A stretch of DNA of 64,000 bases from Cylindrotheca closterium. Taxonomy: Eukaryota > Bacillariophyta > Bacillariophyceae > Bacillariales > Bacillariaceae. The notes below the pieces were generated by a model. That model was not told the origin of the DNA and did no database searches. It saw only the letters and a list, made by a program, of their open reading frames with translations. Shown here piece after piece: positions 52,572-63,913 of the stretch; positions within the stretch are counted from its first letter, which is position 1, and every line of letters starts with the position of its first letter. A program made the translations under genes and the position numbers. The stretch lies in assembly GCA_933822405.4 (NCBI GenBank), contig CAKOGP040000001.1, positions 929,036-993,035 on the forward strand. Reading direction: 5' to 3'.

Positions 52572-53572
52572 ATGAGTTCTGAGAAGATTAATGATACCTC
52601 TCCCAAATTAGAGGAAAGAAAGTCTGAAGCATCAGAGGAGAAGGAAGACTGCGATGATGATTGCCAGTACATCTTTCCCCAGCGTCTCATGTCTGTTTTA
52701 GCAGATGAAGCCAACCATGAATCCATCTGCTGGCTTCCCCATGGGCGTGCATTCATCATTCGCAACCGCAGTTTGTTTGCGGAAAAGGTTATGCCTCGCT
52801 TCTTCCCAAGAAAGTCCAAATACAGTAGTTTTACCAGAAAGTTGAATCGATGGTACGTAGAGTTCTAATCGTGTCGTTTTGGGTTCTTGGAATAGCTCAA
52901 AAGATTCATTCTCACCAACGCTCGCACTACTCTACTCTAAATTACAGGAACTTTACCCGTGTCTCTAGTGGCCCAGAACTCGGGGCGTACTACCACGAGT
53001 TTTTCCTTCGTGATCAGCCCCACCTTGCCGCCCAAATGTTCTGCAAGAATGCACGGACCAAGATTGCCATGGCGTCTGCAGAACCAGAACCCACTGCTCT
53101 CCACAACCAGCTTTCCAAAGGCCAAGCTGCTGCTCCTGCTCCTGAGCCATCGAGGTTGGATTCTTCTCATGTTTTGATGGACACTACTGCGGATCCAACT
53201 CTCCAATTGCTCCTCAGTCAACAAATGAACATGTGCAATCAGCTCAACATTCAACAACGTCTTGCCCAATTGCAACTTCATCATAACAATGTACACAAAC
53301 CAATGGCTGGTATTGGTCTCAACAACAATAGCAATATGAACAACAGCATGAATAACAATCTCAACAACAATGCGGCGGCATTGAATTTGTTGATGGGCAC
53401 TCAAAATGCCAGCACGTCGCCAGTCCTTGGCACATGGCTCCAAAACGAAATTATGGCCCAAAAACAACAGCAAGAACGCATGCTGCAATTGCGACAGCTC
53501 ACTGCTGTCAACCTGCGTCAACAAAGCAGCAAGCCCTCTGCCAAGAAGAACTTCCGAGCCTCTGCTGCCTAA
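52572..53572 (+). CDS. Heat-shock-factor family transcription factor
   Basis: Exons 52572-52852 and 52948-53572, with a 95-nt intron, give 301 residues. The HSF DNA-binding domain spans about 33-120: FPQRLMSVLADEANHESICWLPHGRAFIIRN, then FPRKSKYSSFTRKLNRW|NFTRVSSGPELGAYYHEFFLRDQPHL, with the recognition helix SFTRKLNRW split by the intron as in other HSFs. Downstream is a glutamine- and asparagine-rich activation-like region (N runs about 190-215) with no clear HR-A/B coiled coil, which is common among the many diatom HSFs. It is probably nuclear; targets are unknown. Confidence 0.92.
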
Positions 53573-54192
53573 GAAGTTTGCGCCGAAGTTTTTGGAATCA
53601 ATCTTTGTGTTGGTACTCAATAGTAAAACATTTTACGAGTATTTGCTGAATGAGGATGATTCCATTGTCAAAAGCATCGCTTCAAGACTGATTAGCAGAT
53701 CCTTTAGATTTTGATAATATAAAAAAGTACTGTACACAATAAAAATTATGCATTTATCATAGTAATAATTACTAAATTGGATAATATTTTTAAAAAAGCA
53801 AATTCTAGTTATGGAGAGGCTAGCTAAAGTTGTTTTATACTGTAGTACCTATTATCATAGTCGCGGAGTTGGTCTGGAAGATGGATATGGAGTAGAGTGC
53901 ATCTTCGGACGAGCCGAGGTGCCCCCTTGGCCCTTACCTCGAAGCTCTCCTCCACGATATACTAATGACTAATGATACCCCCTTTCACCACCATGCTGTA
54001 CCTTCCTTATCTTCTCCCGGCGAATTCTTGAATGCTTATCGTGCATGCTTATCAGTGGCACAGAGGAGTAACAGGGACCCCATCGGCCTCTCCAGCGATG
54101 GACGATGAGTAACGATACGTTTCCCGTTTCGGTTCTCATAATGTATGTTACTGCTCGCTCATACACTGTAGCTATGTGTGTTACTGCCTGCT
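53573..54192. other. Intergenic region between convergent genes
   Basis: This 620-base stretch is AT-rich near 53700-53800 and holds the 3' flanks of the HSF and OB-fold genes. Short frames at 53969-54259 and 53406-53714 are not protein-like. No RNA gene is seen. Confidence 0.5.
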
Positions 54193-55569
54193 TCAACCTC
54201 CTGATGGTAGGACAACATGTTCTACCGCAAATGGCTGACAATCCATGCGAATCGTCCACTTTAGCTTGACCTGATCGCGAAGCATGGCTTGCACCAGATC
54301 AAATACACTTTTCTGCAACAACTCATCGTGAGTTAGTTCCTTGGCGTCAATGCCGCCGCACAGTGTTTGGATGATAGCTGGAGAAGCAAGGACCTCCCTA
54401 GGACAGGGAATGGTACTACTACTAGATGTTGATGATTCCAAATGCAGTGTGACTGGTCGATAGATTTCTTCTTGCTGGTCCTCAGAGGTGATGATCATGC
54501 CTTGTACAAAGCAAGTCGGTGATTCCAAACACTTGGATGCGTTCAGGAGCTTTCCAGAAATCTCAATATCCACAAGACAGGCAAGCGAGGTAATGCTTTT
54601 CTGTAACTTATACCCCGGGCTTTCAGTTTCCAGAGTCGATGGCATCGAATGATGCTGTTGTTGTTGTAGATCATCAGTCTTCCATTCCCAATTCACTATG
54701 GAATTCTTGGAGGGTACCAAGACAACTTCTCCCACGACAGAATTGTCTCCCAACACTTCACTCTGCTTTCGAGTAAACACATTGTTGATCATTAGCACCT
54801 TGTTGGTGTCTCTTGCTTCTCGGAGATCATTCGCAAACCGATTATCTGTATCCACAAGAGTCATGGTCAAATCTGGCTTCGCAGAGTCTGCCACTGTGGC
54901 AAATCCAACGACACTTTTGGTGACGCTCGAGGTGAGTCGCCTTGTCTTGACTGCTGTGAACTGCTGCAATTCGTGTTGCTTGACTCGAATGGATATATTG
55001 GACATGAGACCAGTAGAAACTTGTAGTTCATTCAAGTGTCGAAATCGACAAGGGAGTGGCGAAAGTCTCCCACCATTGCCCATCTCTCGCGTGTAGTGTT
55101 CCTTCAAATCTTGAATTCGTTGGGCAGGTGTTTGCATTGAATCTGGAATCCGACTGGTTTCTCTGTCATTAAAAGCGTACCATTTCATTCCTGGTTCTTC
55201 ATTTTTGTGGGAATACGTAAAGTAATAGGTGATGTTTTCACCTTGTTGTTGTTGTCGTTGTTGCAAAGACTTTTGCAGACTGACGCCATTGAATCGGACC
55301 ACATCTCCTGGTTCCAATCGTGTGATTTCTACGCGAGAAAGCTCTGCAGATCCCCAAAGTACGACACAAGCAGTTTCTCCGGAAGAAAGTGAGTGGTCAG
55401 TGATCCAGAGTTCCACTTTGCTGGACGACTTTGCATACTGGAGAGGAGGACTCTTGACGATGGAAGCCACGGCACCCAACAAATCGACCGGACGGTCATC
55501 TGATGGGAGTTTTTGTAAGGAGAGAACATCTATGGCCTCTCGAATTGTACAAGGAGAAGAAGACATCAC
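54193..55569 (-). CDS. Protein with predicted N-terminal OB fold
   Basis: One exon of 458 residues. Residues about 27-100 read like an OB fold of the RPA/shieldin type: VDLLGAVASIVKSP, VELWITDHSL, CVVLWGSAELSRVEITRLEPGDVVRFNGVSL. A second beta-rich stretch (about 205-290, KSVVGFATVADSAKPDLTMTLVDTDNRF ... NKVLMINNVF) could be another OB fold, and a third part includes ACLVDIEISGKLLNASKC. Several OB folds in series suggest single-stranded nucleic-acid binding, as in RPA1, MEIOB or SHLD2. No zinc-binding cysteines are evident. Family assignment is tentative. Confidence 0.6.
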   Translation of the reverse strand: MMSSSPCTIREAIDVLSLQKLPSDDRPVDLLGAVASIVKSPPLQYAKSSSKVELWITDHSLSSGETACVVLWGSAELSRVEITRLEPGDVVRFNGVSLQKSLQQRQQQQGENITYYFTYSHKNEEPGMKWYAFNDRETSRIPDSMQTPAQRIQDLKEHYTREMGNGGRLSPLPCRFRHLNELQVSTGLMSNISIRVKQHELQQFTAVKTRRLTSSVTKSVVGFATVADSAKPDLTMTLVDTDNRFANDLREARDTNKVLMINNVFTRKQSEVLGDNSVVGEVVLVPSKNSIVNWEWKTDDLQQQQHHSMPSTLETESPGYKLQKSITSLACLVDIEISGKLLNASKCLESPTCFVQGMIITSEDQQEEIYRPVTLHLESSTSSSSTIPCPREVLASPAIIQTLCGGIDAKELTHDELLQKSVFDLVQAMLRDQVKLKWTIRMDCQPFAVEHVVLPSGG

Positions 55570-56001
55570 CTATGCTATTCGAGGTTTTCTGGATCATCGG
55601 TCGGAGAAAGGTAGCGAATCTTTTTGAGTGAATGAAATCAACTTGATCTTTGATGATGATGACTACTACGATATGTATTCGATTGTTGGCTGAAAACAGA
55701 CCCAAAAAACGACTAGTCCGACGCGACAGCGTGTCACACAAATTATCAACCAATAATTGAAATCATCTTCGCCTCCGTCCAGCTGCGGGACACATCATAG
55801 ACTTCAAATTTCAAAAGGGAAGGGTGTGACAAGTACCAGGTAGTCGATTTCGAGCCACAGCTCACCAATACCGGCGTATCAAGCACTTAAGAGTATTACA
55901 CATCAACGCAATAGAGCTAGAGAGTGAGAGAGAGAGAGAGAGAGGCATACACTTCCATTTGTTAAAAGTGAGAGAGAGAGAGAGAGAGAGAGTGGATCGT
56001 C
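55570..56001. other. Divergent promoter region with GA tracts
   Basis: This 432-base region separates two head-to-head genes. Two GA-rich tracts at 55921-55945 and 55970-55993 lie just before the glycosyltransferase start and probably belong to its 5' leader. Confidence 0.5.
55921..55993. repeat. Paired (GA)n microsatellites
   Basis: Two GA tracts of about 24 bases each are separated by about 24 bases of unique sequence, ending 8 bases before the start codon at 56002. Confidence 0.85.
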
Positions 56002-57448
56002 ATGACCAATTACGCCTATTTAGAAGATAACCTCAGTGCCGGCCATGCCTTTGAGAAGCCATCTACTAGCATCCTAGACAAATCCTCAAGGACTGGATCA
56101 TCTGAAAGCTCAACGAGGCAAAGTGATCAATCTTTGAGTGAAGCAGCGCCATTGATGAACTATCAGAGCTACGATACGTTTGGACACCCACAGCCCGCCT
56201 TGTTGAAAGGACCACTCGACGATGATGAGCCCGCCAAACCTCGGATGATTCGAATCATCTCGCCCGAGCGACCGAGTTTCATCCATCGATTATGCTGCTG
56301 CGTGATCGATAGAGATCGAACTGAAGAGAGGCTGAAGGAGGTTGACTTGGTGGCTTGGACAACCGTTCTGGTGATCTCCGTTATCATTGCCATTGTGGCG
56401 TATTTCTTTCACGTCAATACCACTGACTCGACTTCCCCGTCGTGGCATTTTGATTACAATGTCTACATATCCAGGACGGGAAGTTTCCAGAGATCCAGTA
56501 GAGTTGCTCTCATTGCGCAAGTGGCATCGAGCCGGCAGCTGGAGAACTTTTCATTGATTTCCAGCCGACCCAATCGGGCCTACGCCAGATTTTGGGGACA
56601 GGACTATGTGCGGTACAATGCTGGTCGAGGACATGTGTACCAAAGGTCTTGTTTTGACAAGGTGCACGTTCTGAATGAAGTATTGGATCAACAGCTCATG
56701 GACGACGACGACGAAACTACGATACATCGATGGTCCCGACGACCCTATGAAGTCAAATACGATTCTCTCGTTATCATACCACCCGACTCGATCATTATGG
56801 ATTTGGATACAGATATCATTGAGTCGATATTACCAAGTGACAAACTGGTGGCGATTGCGGGATGGGATGACAATCCCATGATTGATTCCCACTCTGGTAT
56901 TGTTGTATTCAATCTGAATCACAAATATGCCAGCGCCGTTGCCAAGCTCTGGCGAGAATTCATTCTCCCCATCCATGAAACTTGTGGCGCCAACAATGAT
57001 TTGGAAATTCTCATCACTGCCATTTATTCCGTCATGGACAGTAGTACTGAAGATATTGAAGACTTGATTCAATCAGTAAAAGAAACTCGAAATGGCTATA
57101 CCGCAGATCAATTGATCAAGTCACTTGAGCCATCGGTGCCAGGATATCGGGCGAAATATTTAGAAAAGACATGGATGGAATCCATCGGCACTCTTCAACA
57201 GACTGTTGCTTCTGTTTGTTATAGGTTCTATCCAAAGTGTGAGGTGCTGTGAGAAGAGTGTATTTGATTCTGAGATTGATTGATTCAATCATTCATTCTG
57301 CAGAAGGGTGAATGCAGATATCCAAGACTACACGTATGTTCGGAAGAATGGGTCCGACTGGATTCTACAAGGTCAAGTGGACGGAAGATATGGTTCTCCA
57401 AGAGAACTGATAGAGAGATATGTGCCTCATTTGCGATGGATCGCGTGA
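56002..57448 (+). CDS. Type II membrane glycosyltransferase-like protein
   Basis: Exons 56002-57248 and 57304-57448 join across a 55-nt intron (GTGAGA ... CTGCAG), giving 463 residues; without splicing the frame would end at 57252. A polar cytoplasmic region of about 115 residues precedes one membrane segment (about 118-138, WTTVLVISVIIAIVAYFF). The lumenal part contains a DxD-type element (IIMDLDTDI) after VHVLNEVLDQQL and YDSLVIIPPDS, and a GIVVFNLNH strand, suggesting a GT-A fold. The recovered exon adds DYTYVRKNGSDWILQGQVDG and a C-terminal helix. The donor sugar and acceptor are unknown. Confidence 0.7.
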
Positions 57449-57820
57449 TTAGTATTTTGAAGTTTGAGTATGAGGAATGGCCATGAGTGGCAGGCAGCTA
57501 GCTATTTGCATGAAGATATCGCAGTTAGGGCAATTATGCAGATGGACGACTAGCATAAAGAACTTTGAATATAAAATACCTTTGCCTGTTTGAGATAGCT
57601 GACTATGAAATTTATCCCTCGCAACAGATTTAAAATTACATCGACGAACCGCTTGGGTCCACCATCTTCCAGAATTCAAAATGGGATGATAGTATCGCGA
57701 CATTGATGCCGCCTTATAAAGACATCACTGGAAGCCATGTGAACCTTGTCCACATCTCCATCGCATTAGCCTTTCTTTGGACTCGGCGACAAGATAGTCG
57801 TCTCTTATCGCTGAGTTCAG
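57449..57820. other. Intergenic region between convergent glycosyltransferase genes
   Basis: This 372-base stretch shows no gene, RNA or repeat that I can recognise. Confidence 0.5.
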
Positions 57821-59652
57821 CTATGAAAAGAAACTATCGTAACTATGTTCTCTCAGCAATGCATCAAGCTCGTGTTGAATCAGTACCGTAAGGGCTCGTA
57901 TATCCTGCTTATTCTCCATAGTTCTGACCGGAAGCCAGTGCACCTTCAGATAGCCCAAATTATTGAATAAATCCCAATCAAGTCGCGCAGGTGTCCCAGA
58001 ATCCTTGCCATCCTTCAGCCCACCATCCTCAAGATAGTATAATATTACGCTTGCTCCCTTGGGAAGAAAAGTGGCAGTGACTGCACCTCCACCACAGCCA
58101 GAAATGAATATCGACGCTTTGCCGGCAACTGCAACTTGTTCTTCCAATGACAAGTCTTTTAGAACGTATGACTCTACCGATACATATTGCGGATTGAAAC
58201 TCTTTTGCAGTAAATCAATTTGTTTGGTGAAATCAATCTGTCGTGATGGAATATTTGATGACATGGCGGAAAATATAACTCGGAAAGGTGGCTTGTGATT
58301 GTACTCAATCGGCAGACCCATATTGCTCACCATATAATTCCGGAAATCATACAGCATTCCACCCCTTACATTTTTAGCTGGTTATTGACAACTTGAATGA
58401 TAACGCCATTATTTAAAAAAGAAACTCTTACCTTCCATGGTTGTGTGTTGTCGCATAGTCGTCCATTTCCCATCCATGAAGCTTGGTGACTCCATGATCA
58501 GTCAGTGCACCAATGCCTGCCAAGCCATGTCGTGCACAGATTAAATTTGATTTTCCAGCTTCTTTGGGGAGGAAGCTAAACGTTTCAGTGGTGCTCAGCT
58601 CATGTATCGGATTAGCTCCCATCATTAGGGGCAAAAACTTCTTGTGCATGTGGGCACAATCTTCGCGCTTTTCATCTTTCCAATCACAACTTGCCCACAA
58701 TCCTCTTTCCTCGCCCTTCAATACATATCGCATCATTAGGAGCTCACTCTTGGTTTCCAGTTGGAACATAGTGAGAAGCGTATAAATTGGTAGAAAGTCG
58801 TCCCAAACAAGGTGACCTGGATTTGCTCCATTCATTGAATGAAACGGAATGAGAGTAACATTTGGAGGCAATTCGTAGTACGCAGTAGAGACACCCGCAT
58901 CAATTGTCCGTATTTCTGGAAACCATTCCAATCGTGGATATCCACTTTTTCTATTTCCCCATTTCAAATTGATACCTCCTAATGACACTGTGTTTGAATG
59001 GTTCAAAGATTGCTTCAAGTAAGATTGTGAAACATCAATGAACGGTCGCTGAATACGAAGTTGAAGTGAGTATGGGGTTGACAATCGTGCAATCTGATCA
59101 CCAATTTGAAGTACTAACCTTTTCGAGATGCGAGTACAGTGCTTCTTCTTCAGGAGACTGAAAGACAACATAGTCTTTTGTGGTAGTATCGAAGCAGAAC
59201 AGGTTGAACTTGCAGGAGCGATACATCCATGAAATCCCGTCAACGTAATTTTCTCCGACGCAATGTGGCAGGGTATGGAGTCCCTTCTCTTCTTTATAGT
59301 ATATTGAATACCCATTGAAAGTCCCATCAGCATTTGGATCCAGCTTCATTTGATGCCTTGGTTTCCGCTTGACTGGTTTTGGTATTCTTGGCTCATTCTT
59401 GAAGGAACCAAAGCTGGCACTAGCGTAACTTTGGGATAATGATTGATTTACCTCCAAGTATTTTGTGTGAAAAAAGTTCATCACAATCACAAAAATTAGA
59501 AGTTGAGTCAGAACAAGTACTGTTCCTATTATCATGAACGGTGAACATGATAGACCCATGCCTGCTATGGCAATTGAGGAGCAAAGCTGATATCGTTTGG
59601 TTTTTGATTGTCTCCTGCCTTTGTCAAACGTCTGGTTGGTCCAATGAGTCAA
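57821..59652 (-). CDS. GT61/DUF563-like glycosyltransferase
   Basis: Exons 59652-59119, 59048-58432 and 58364-57821, with introns of 70 and 67 nt, encode 564 residues. A membrane anchor near residues 38-60 (SPFMIIGTVLVLTQLLIFVIVMNFF) gives type II topology. The family signature is in the last exon: FRVIFSAM, then YVLKDLSLEEQVAVAGKASIFISGCGGGAVTATFLPKGASVILYY, corresponding to the LSxxEQ and GxHGAGxTNxxFxxPG blocks of GT61, with the central histidine replaced (GCGGGAV). Family members transfer xylose or N-acetylglucosamine in the secretory pathway. A closer acceptor (58365) is needed to keep the last exon in frame, so this splice is the least certain. Confidence 0.75.
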
Positions 59653-59805
59653 ATTGATAGTTTGTGAGCTAAATATAAACTGAATTCAAATAGGTTGAAT
59701 GAACTAGCAACAAGCTACGGATGAGCTGTACTGTACATATCTCTATATGTCTGTTAACTCTTTACTCTAGATTCTTCACAAACAATATTGTTTCCATCCA
59801 TGACA

Positions 59806-61857
59806 TTACCTCGATTTCACTTTGATCTGAATCCGACTAGATCGTGCACTGACTCTCTTCCGTTTTTGGTGTCGCGCAATAGCCGAGGCAAGTGCCGTTC
59901 GTCCCTCACTTCCGCCACCACCACTTGTTCGGGCCGCCAGCATGGGTTGGATGATTCGTCGAGTGTCGGAAGGTCGGGGTACTACCCCAAACATGAGACG
60001 ATTTCGGTTGCTATCCCCGTCATTGCCTTCATTGTTCTCTACAGATGATTGTTCTGTCGAAGAGGATGATGTCGTCAAATTTTTCTCTTCCAATCGAAAA
60101 GTAGAAGTTAGAATGGAGAAAATGGATTTCTTGGCCGCAGTCAATTCACGAATGAGCTTTTGTCGTTGCTGAATCGAGGGACCTGGTAATAAGACCAGTG
60201 CCGCACTCGACTTGACTAGATTGTCAGCATTGGCGAGTCCATCCAGCCAAAGAGACAACCTTGGTAGATGTTTCTCTCGCAGTATCTTGACGAGTTTCGC
60301 AAGTGTAGACTTGGCTTTGACCTTGCGTTCTGCCTCCTCGGAATTGGTATCATGTCCCAGCATTCCCTCCTCATCTTCTTGTTCCTTTTCTGTCTTGCGC
60401 ATATCAATCTCCAATTCCCCTCCCTGCAAGCCTCCAGCAGCCGATTGCATGGCCGCCAATGTTCGATCCACTGCCAATAGATGATGCGCTGGGTGACTGG
60501 CCATGAGTTCTTGCTCTTTTTCTTCTAATTCTTCATCTCCATCTTCCCAATCAATGTCGTCGTCGTCATCCTCATGATCGTCGCCCTCGTCATGGGTGTT
60601 ATTCTCAACATGAACTTGAGATTTATTGATTTCATTGCAATTTTGTAGCTCCTCGACCGACGACTCTTTTCTTGCTGGATCTTTCTTGTCTTGCTGTTGC
60701 CCCATGCGGGGCACTACAATCTCCAAGGCTTCGTGACATTTCGAAATTCTTGTTTGCAGACGTTTCAATTCCTTGTTTCCATATTTGAGTGCCAAATCTC
60801 GAATTGTCCTCCAATCGACCATGTTCCGATGAAGAATGTTGGATGCCGCTGTTGTGGTTGTTGTATAATCATTAGTACTGCTACTACTACCGGTAATTGT
60901 AGCACCGTTCTCTCGCAATAACAATTCTTCGTCACTAGAAATAGTAGGAAGTGGCGGACATTGTTGTCGCAATCGAGTCGCCGCCACGGCAAGTTTTGGA
61001 TATAGTTTGCCGTACCCTTGCTCGTGCAACTTGTGGAGCAGTCTCAGAGCTTCGTGTTGCAATAGTGCCAACGAGATGGAACTGGAATCATTTTCTTGTT
61101 GTTGCTGCTGTTGTGGTATTGTAGCCATTTGAACAATCCAGTCCGCAAGATTGGATCCCATTTGCAAATGAAACCGACAATCCTTGGACTTGCGCAACAG
61201 AATTCCGGAAAGATAGAGTGCTGCTCTTCTCACCTGAAGTTTGGTGGGAGTTTCCTGTTGCAAGTCCCACAAATATAGAAAACAAGCGTATGGAACAGAT
61301 GGTCGTTCTTTTTTGTTCGTTTGTTGGGTATTGTTGTTGTTGTTGTTGTTGTTGCTGCTTTGAGAAGATGAAGTTAATGAACCTTGTTGATCCTGTAATT
61401 CCTGGATTGAAGATGACGATGCTGTCTGATAGGCGAATCGTTTCACCGAATCGATCCATGAGTCAATGGCCAGCTTTTGTTTCTCTAATCGCTTCCATTG
61501 TGCCTGTTCTTTCGAAGTTCGAGCTATATCAGCGGCAGTTTGCACTCGATTCATCAACTGATCATGAATCATCGTCGAAGCATCATTTTGTGCAGTGCCA
61601 TGAGCATTGCCATTATTATTATTGTTATCAATTATAGCACCACTGTTATTGTACTTTTGATATTCTGCTTCATGATCCAAGAAAGGTTGATGACAATGGT
61701 GCTGCAAGACTTTGGCAGAGGCGCGAATGGCTTCCACAAAGCCAGGAATGACATCCATGGGAACGTTTGGAATGGTGGGATATTCAATGCCGCCAGCATT
61801 AGTTCGTTGACGCTTCTTGGCCCGTTTTATCGCTGGTTGGGTCGATGAATATGCCAT
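59806..61857 (-). CDS. UVSSA-like protein with N- and Q-rich inserts
   Basis: One exon of 683 residues from the first ATG at 61857. Residues about 185-310 form an armadillo/VHS-like helical region (KLQVRRAALYLSGILLRKSKDCRFHLQMGSNLADWIVQM, then ALRLLHKLHEQGYGKLYPKLAVAATRLRQ) that resembles the N-terminal domain of UV-stimulated scaffold protein A. An acidic segment (DDDDDIDWEDGDEELEEKEQEL, about 460-480) and a basic C-terminus follow, again UVSSA-like. UVSSA recruits TFIIH to stalled RNA polymerase II in transcription-coupled repair. Asparagine and glutamine runs interrupt the sequence. The assignment rests on layout and moderate similarity. Confidence 0.5.
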   Translation of the reverse strand: MAYSSTQPAIKRAKKRQRTNAGGIEYPTIPNVPMDVIPGFVEAIRASAKVLQHHCHQPFLDHEAEYQKYNNSGAIIDNNNNNGNAHGTAQNDASTMIHDQLMNRVQTAADIARTSKEQAQWKRLEKQKLAIDSWIDSVKRFAYQTASSSSIQELQDQQGSLTSSSQSSNNNNNNNNTQQTNKKERPSVPYACFLYLWDLQQETPTKLQVRRAALYLSGILLRKSKDCRFHLQMGSNLADWIVQMATIPQQQQQQENDSSSISLALLQHEALRLLHKLHEQGYGKLYPKLAVAATRLRQQCPPLPTISSDEELLLRENGATITGSSSSTNDYTTTTTAASNILHRNMVDWRTIRDLALKYGNKELKRLQTRISKCHEALEIVVPRMGQQQDKKDPARKESSVEELQNCNEINKSQVHVENNTHDEGDDHEDDDDDIDWEDGDEELEEKEQELMASHPAHHLLAVDRTLAAMQSAAGGLQGGELEIDMRKTEKEQEDEEGMLGHDTNSEEAERKVKAKSTLAKLVKILREKHLPRLSLWLDGLANADNLVKSSAALVLLPGPSIQQRQKLIRELTAAKKSIFSILTSTFRLEEKNLTTSSSSTEQSSVENNEGNDGDSNRNRLMFGVVPRPSDTRRIIQPMLAARTSGGGGSEGRTALASAIARHQKRKRVSARSSRIQIKVKSR

Positions 61858-62167
61858 GGTGGTGAATGGGGAGAATGTGTTGCCTGTCAACAGATAATCC
61901 TCTTTTCTAAACTCAACACCACAAACTTTTGTTGTCGTACCGGTATAGACAAATAGTATTAATACCGGTATGTTTCAAAATTGAGGCCACGTCTGTCCGA
62001 CATTGCGATCACCTGATTGATTATTGTTTTATGCATATTATATAAAACACAACATTAGTTTACTGTTACTGTGGTGTATCAGTATAACAGCAAGACCAAT
62101 AGTTCTACAGTAACTTCCACTCGCTCGCTCACTCACTCACTTTATCCGATCCAACTTAGTAGTCATC
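61858..62167. other. Shared promoter of UVSSA-like gene and CWC25
   Basis: This 310-base head-to-head promoter contains two TACCGGTA palindromes (61938-61945 and 61963-61970) separated by 17 bases, the same paired arrangement seen upstream of the helicase gene. Confidence 0.5.
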
Positions 62168-63913
62168 ATGGTCCAAGGCTTGGGCTTTTTGAGCAAGAAA
62201 TCATGGCACACCAAAAACTTGAACAATCAAGAAAAGGTTTGGATGGCCGAACAAAAGAAACTGGCGGAGGAACAAAAGACCAAGGAACTAGCCAAACAGA
62301 TCCAACAAGAACGTGAACAAGATGAAATGGACAAGATTGCTGGCAAGAAATCGACCATGGATCGTGGAATTGATTGGATGTACCAACACACGGCGGGTGC
62401 CAGTGAACTTGCCAAGGAAGATGAGGCCAAGAAACAAGAAGAATTCTTAATGGGCAAGGAATTTGTAGCCGAAGCAGGTGCTGCTATGGGGGACTTTGAT
62501 AATGGGGATCAAACACAAGGAATTCACAATGTAATGGCTCACCAAGAAGAACAAGAAGCAGCAGCACTGCAGCAGCAGCAACAAAAACAACAACGACAAG
62601 AGGATGGACCAGCTGAAGGTCATTACGGACCAAGTGTCAAGGATCGAAACGAATCCTTTCGACAGCGTTTGGAAGATCCCATGTTTGCTGTTTCGAGACA
62701 AAGACATGATATTCTTCAAAAGCATGAACATACCAAGGAATTGTATGATAAGGTAGGAGGACCCGTTACTTTGACGAGGAAGCGGGACGAGAAGGAGGAT
62801 GACGAGAAGGAGGATAGAGCCAAGAGCCGAAAGAAGGAGAAAAAAAGAAAACGACACAACGACGACGAAGAAGGTGATGATAATGATCGAAGACGTCGAA
62901 AGAAGAGTGATCGCAAAAAGCACAAGAAATCTAGTCGTCATCGTCGATCCTCTCGAAAAAGATCTCTTTCGAGAAGTCGGTCCAGAAGTCCATCTAGTGC
63001 TTCAGCAGATAGTGGGAGAAGTAGCAATCGAGAGCATCGCCGGGATCGCCATGATGATCGACGTCGCCACGATGATCGTCGCAGAGATGAGCGTCGTCCT
63101 CGCAGCACAAGTCGCGATCGGGATCAGAAGCGAGGAGACTATGGTGATGAAGATCGTGGTCACTACAGTAGGGATCACAGATCTTCACATCGTCGTCGGG
63201 ATGATTACAATGATGATCGCTCTCCCAACGAAAGACCTAGGGGGCGAGATTACGTCCGGAATGACCGATATGATGGAGAAAGCAGGAGAAGATCCTACAA
63301 AAGTGGTGACAACAACAATAATGATGACTTTGATGGACGTCGTCGCCATTATCGGAATGATAAAGACGATCGAAAGCATGTTGCCTCCAGTCGACGGTCA
63401 ACGGATTACAACGCGTCCAAGCCAACTCCACCATCGGCAGAAGCAGCAGCGACTAGAGACAATCCAGAAGGAAATTCGGGCAGTAGCAGTAGTAAAAGAC
63501 CACCAGACGACAGCAAGTATGGACTGCAAGGTTCCAGGAAGAAGCAGTTAAACTCTTCGGATTTGGGTCCCAACCAAGACTTGTTGAGGAAAAAGAGGCT
63601 TGCCCAAGAAGCGGAACGTCAACGAATCAAAGAATTGGCTTCCACCCGCCGCAGAAGAACAGGAGATGAAAGAGCCCGGGCAATTGAGGAGATGCAACAA
63701 GATGCAATCCGGAAGGAAGAACGGGCTCGAATAGTTGCCAGCAATCGAACTAAGGGAGGCGACCAAGACGAACACCTGGCGAATAAGGGCGGGGCTTCCT
63801 TTATTACCGAAATGACCAAGGCAACTCATGGTATCGGTGGGGATGTTTCGTTGTCGGAACGATTGCGACAAAATCGGCATACCAATCAACGATCTCACGA
63901 GTCGTTCCTTTAA
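62168..63913 (+). CDS. CWC25: CWC25-like pre-mRNA splicing factor
   Basis: One exon of 581 residues. The N-terminus GFLSKKSWHTKNLNNQEKVWMAEQKKLAEEQKTKELAKQI is the CIR-type domain of CWC25, the factor that joins the activated spliceosome before step one. GIDWMYQH follows the charged helix, as in the family. The middle and end are arginine/serine- and RD-rich (SRSRSRSPSS, repeated DRRRHDD-type units), typical of metazoan-like splicing factors, and the C-terminus ends with a conserved-looking FITEMTKATHGIGGDVSLSERLRQNRH. It is longer than yeast Cwc25 because of the RS/RD tract. Confidence 0.92.
   Translation: MVQGLGFLSKKSWHTKNLNNQEKVWMAEQKKLAEEQKTKELAKQIQQEREQDEMDKIAGKKSTMDRGIDWMYQHTAGASELAKEDEAKKQEEFLMGKEFVAEAGAAMGDFDNGDQTQGIHNVMAHQEEQEAAALQQQQQKQQRQEDGPAEGHYGPSVKDRNESFRQRLEDPMFAVSRQRHDILQKHEHTKELYDKVGGPVTLTRKRDEKEDDEKEDRAKSRKKEKKRKRHNDDEEGDDNDRRRRKKSDRKKHKKSSRHRRSSRKRSLSRSRSRSPSSASADSGRSSNREHRRDRHDDRRRHDDRRRDERRPRSTSRDRDQKRGDYGDEDRGHYSRDHRSSHRRRDDYNDDRSPNERPRGRDYVRNDRYDGESRRRSYKSGDNNNNDDFDGRRRHYRNDKDDRKHVASSRRSTDYNASKPTPPSAEAAATRDNPEGNSGSSSSKRPPDDSKYGLQGSRKKQLNSSDLGPNQDLLRKKRLAQEAERQRIKELASTRRRRTGDERARAIEEMQQDAIRKEERARIVASNRTKGGDQDEHLANKGGASFITEMTKATHGIGGDVSLSERLRQNRHTNQRSHESFL

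Noticed and set aside
59094..59118. 25-nt intron in the GT61-like gene (first AG after the donor)
   Set aside because: Too short to splice; the next in-frame acceptor gives a normal 70-nt intron and the same reading frame.
62447..62941. 164-codon antisense frame in CWC25, hydrophobic in character
   Set aside because: Antisense of lysine/glutamate-rich codons gives leucine/phenylalanine/serine runs; it is an artefact of composition.
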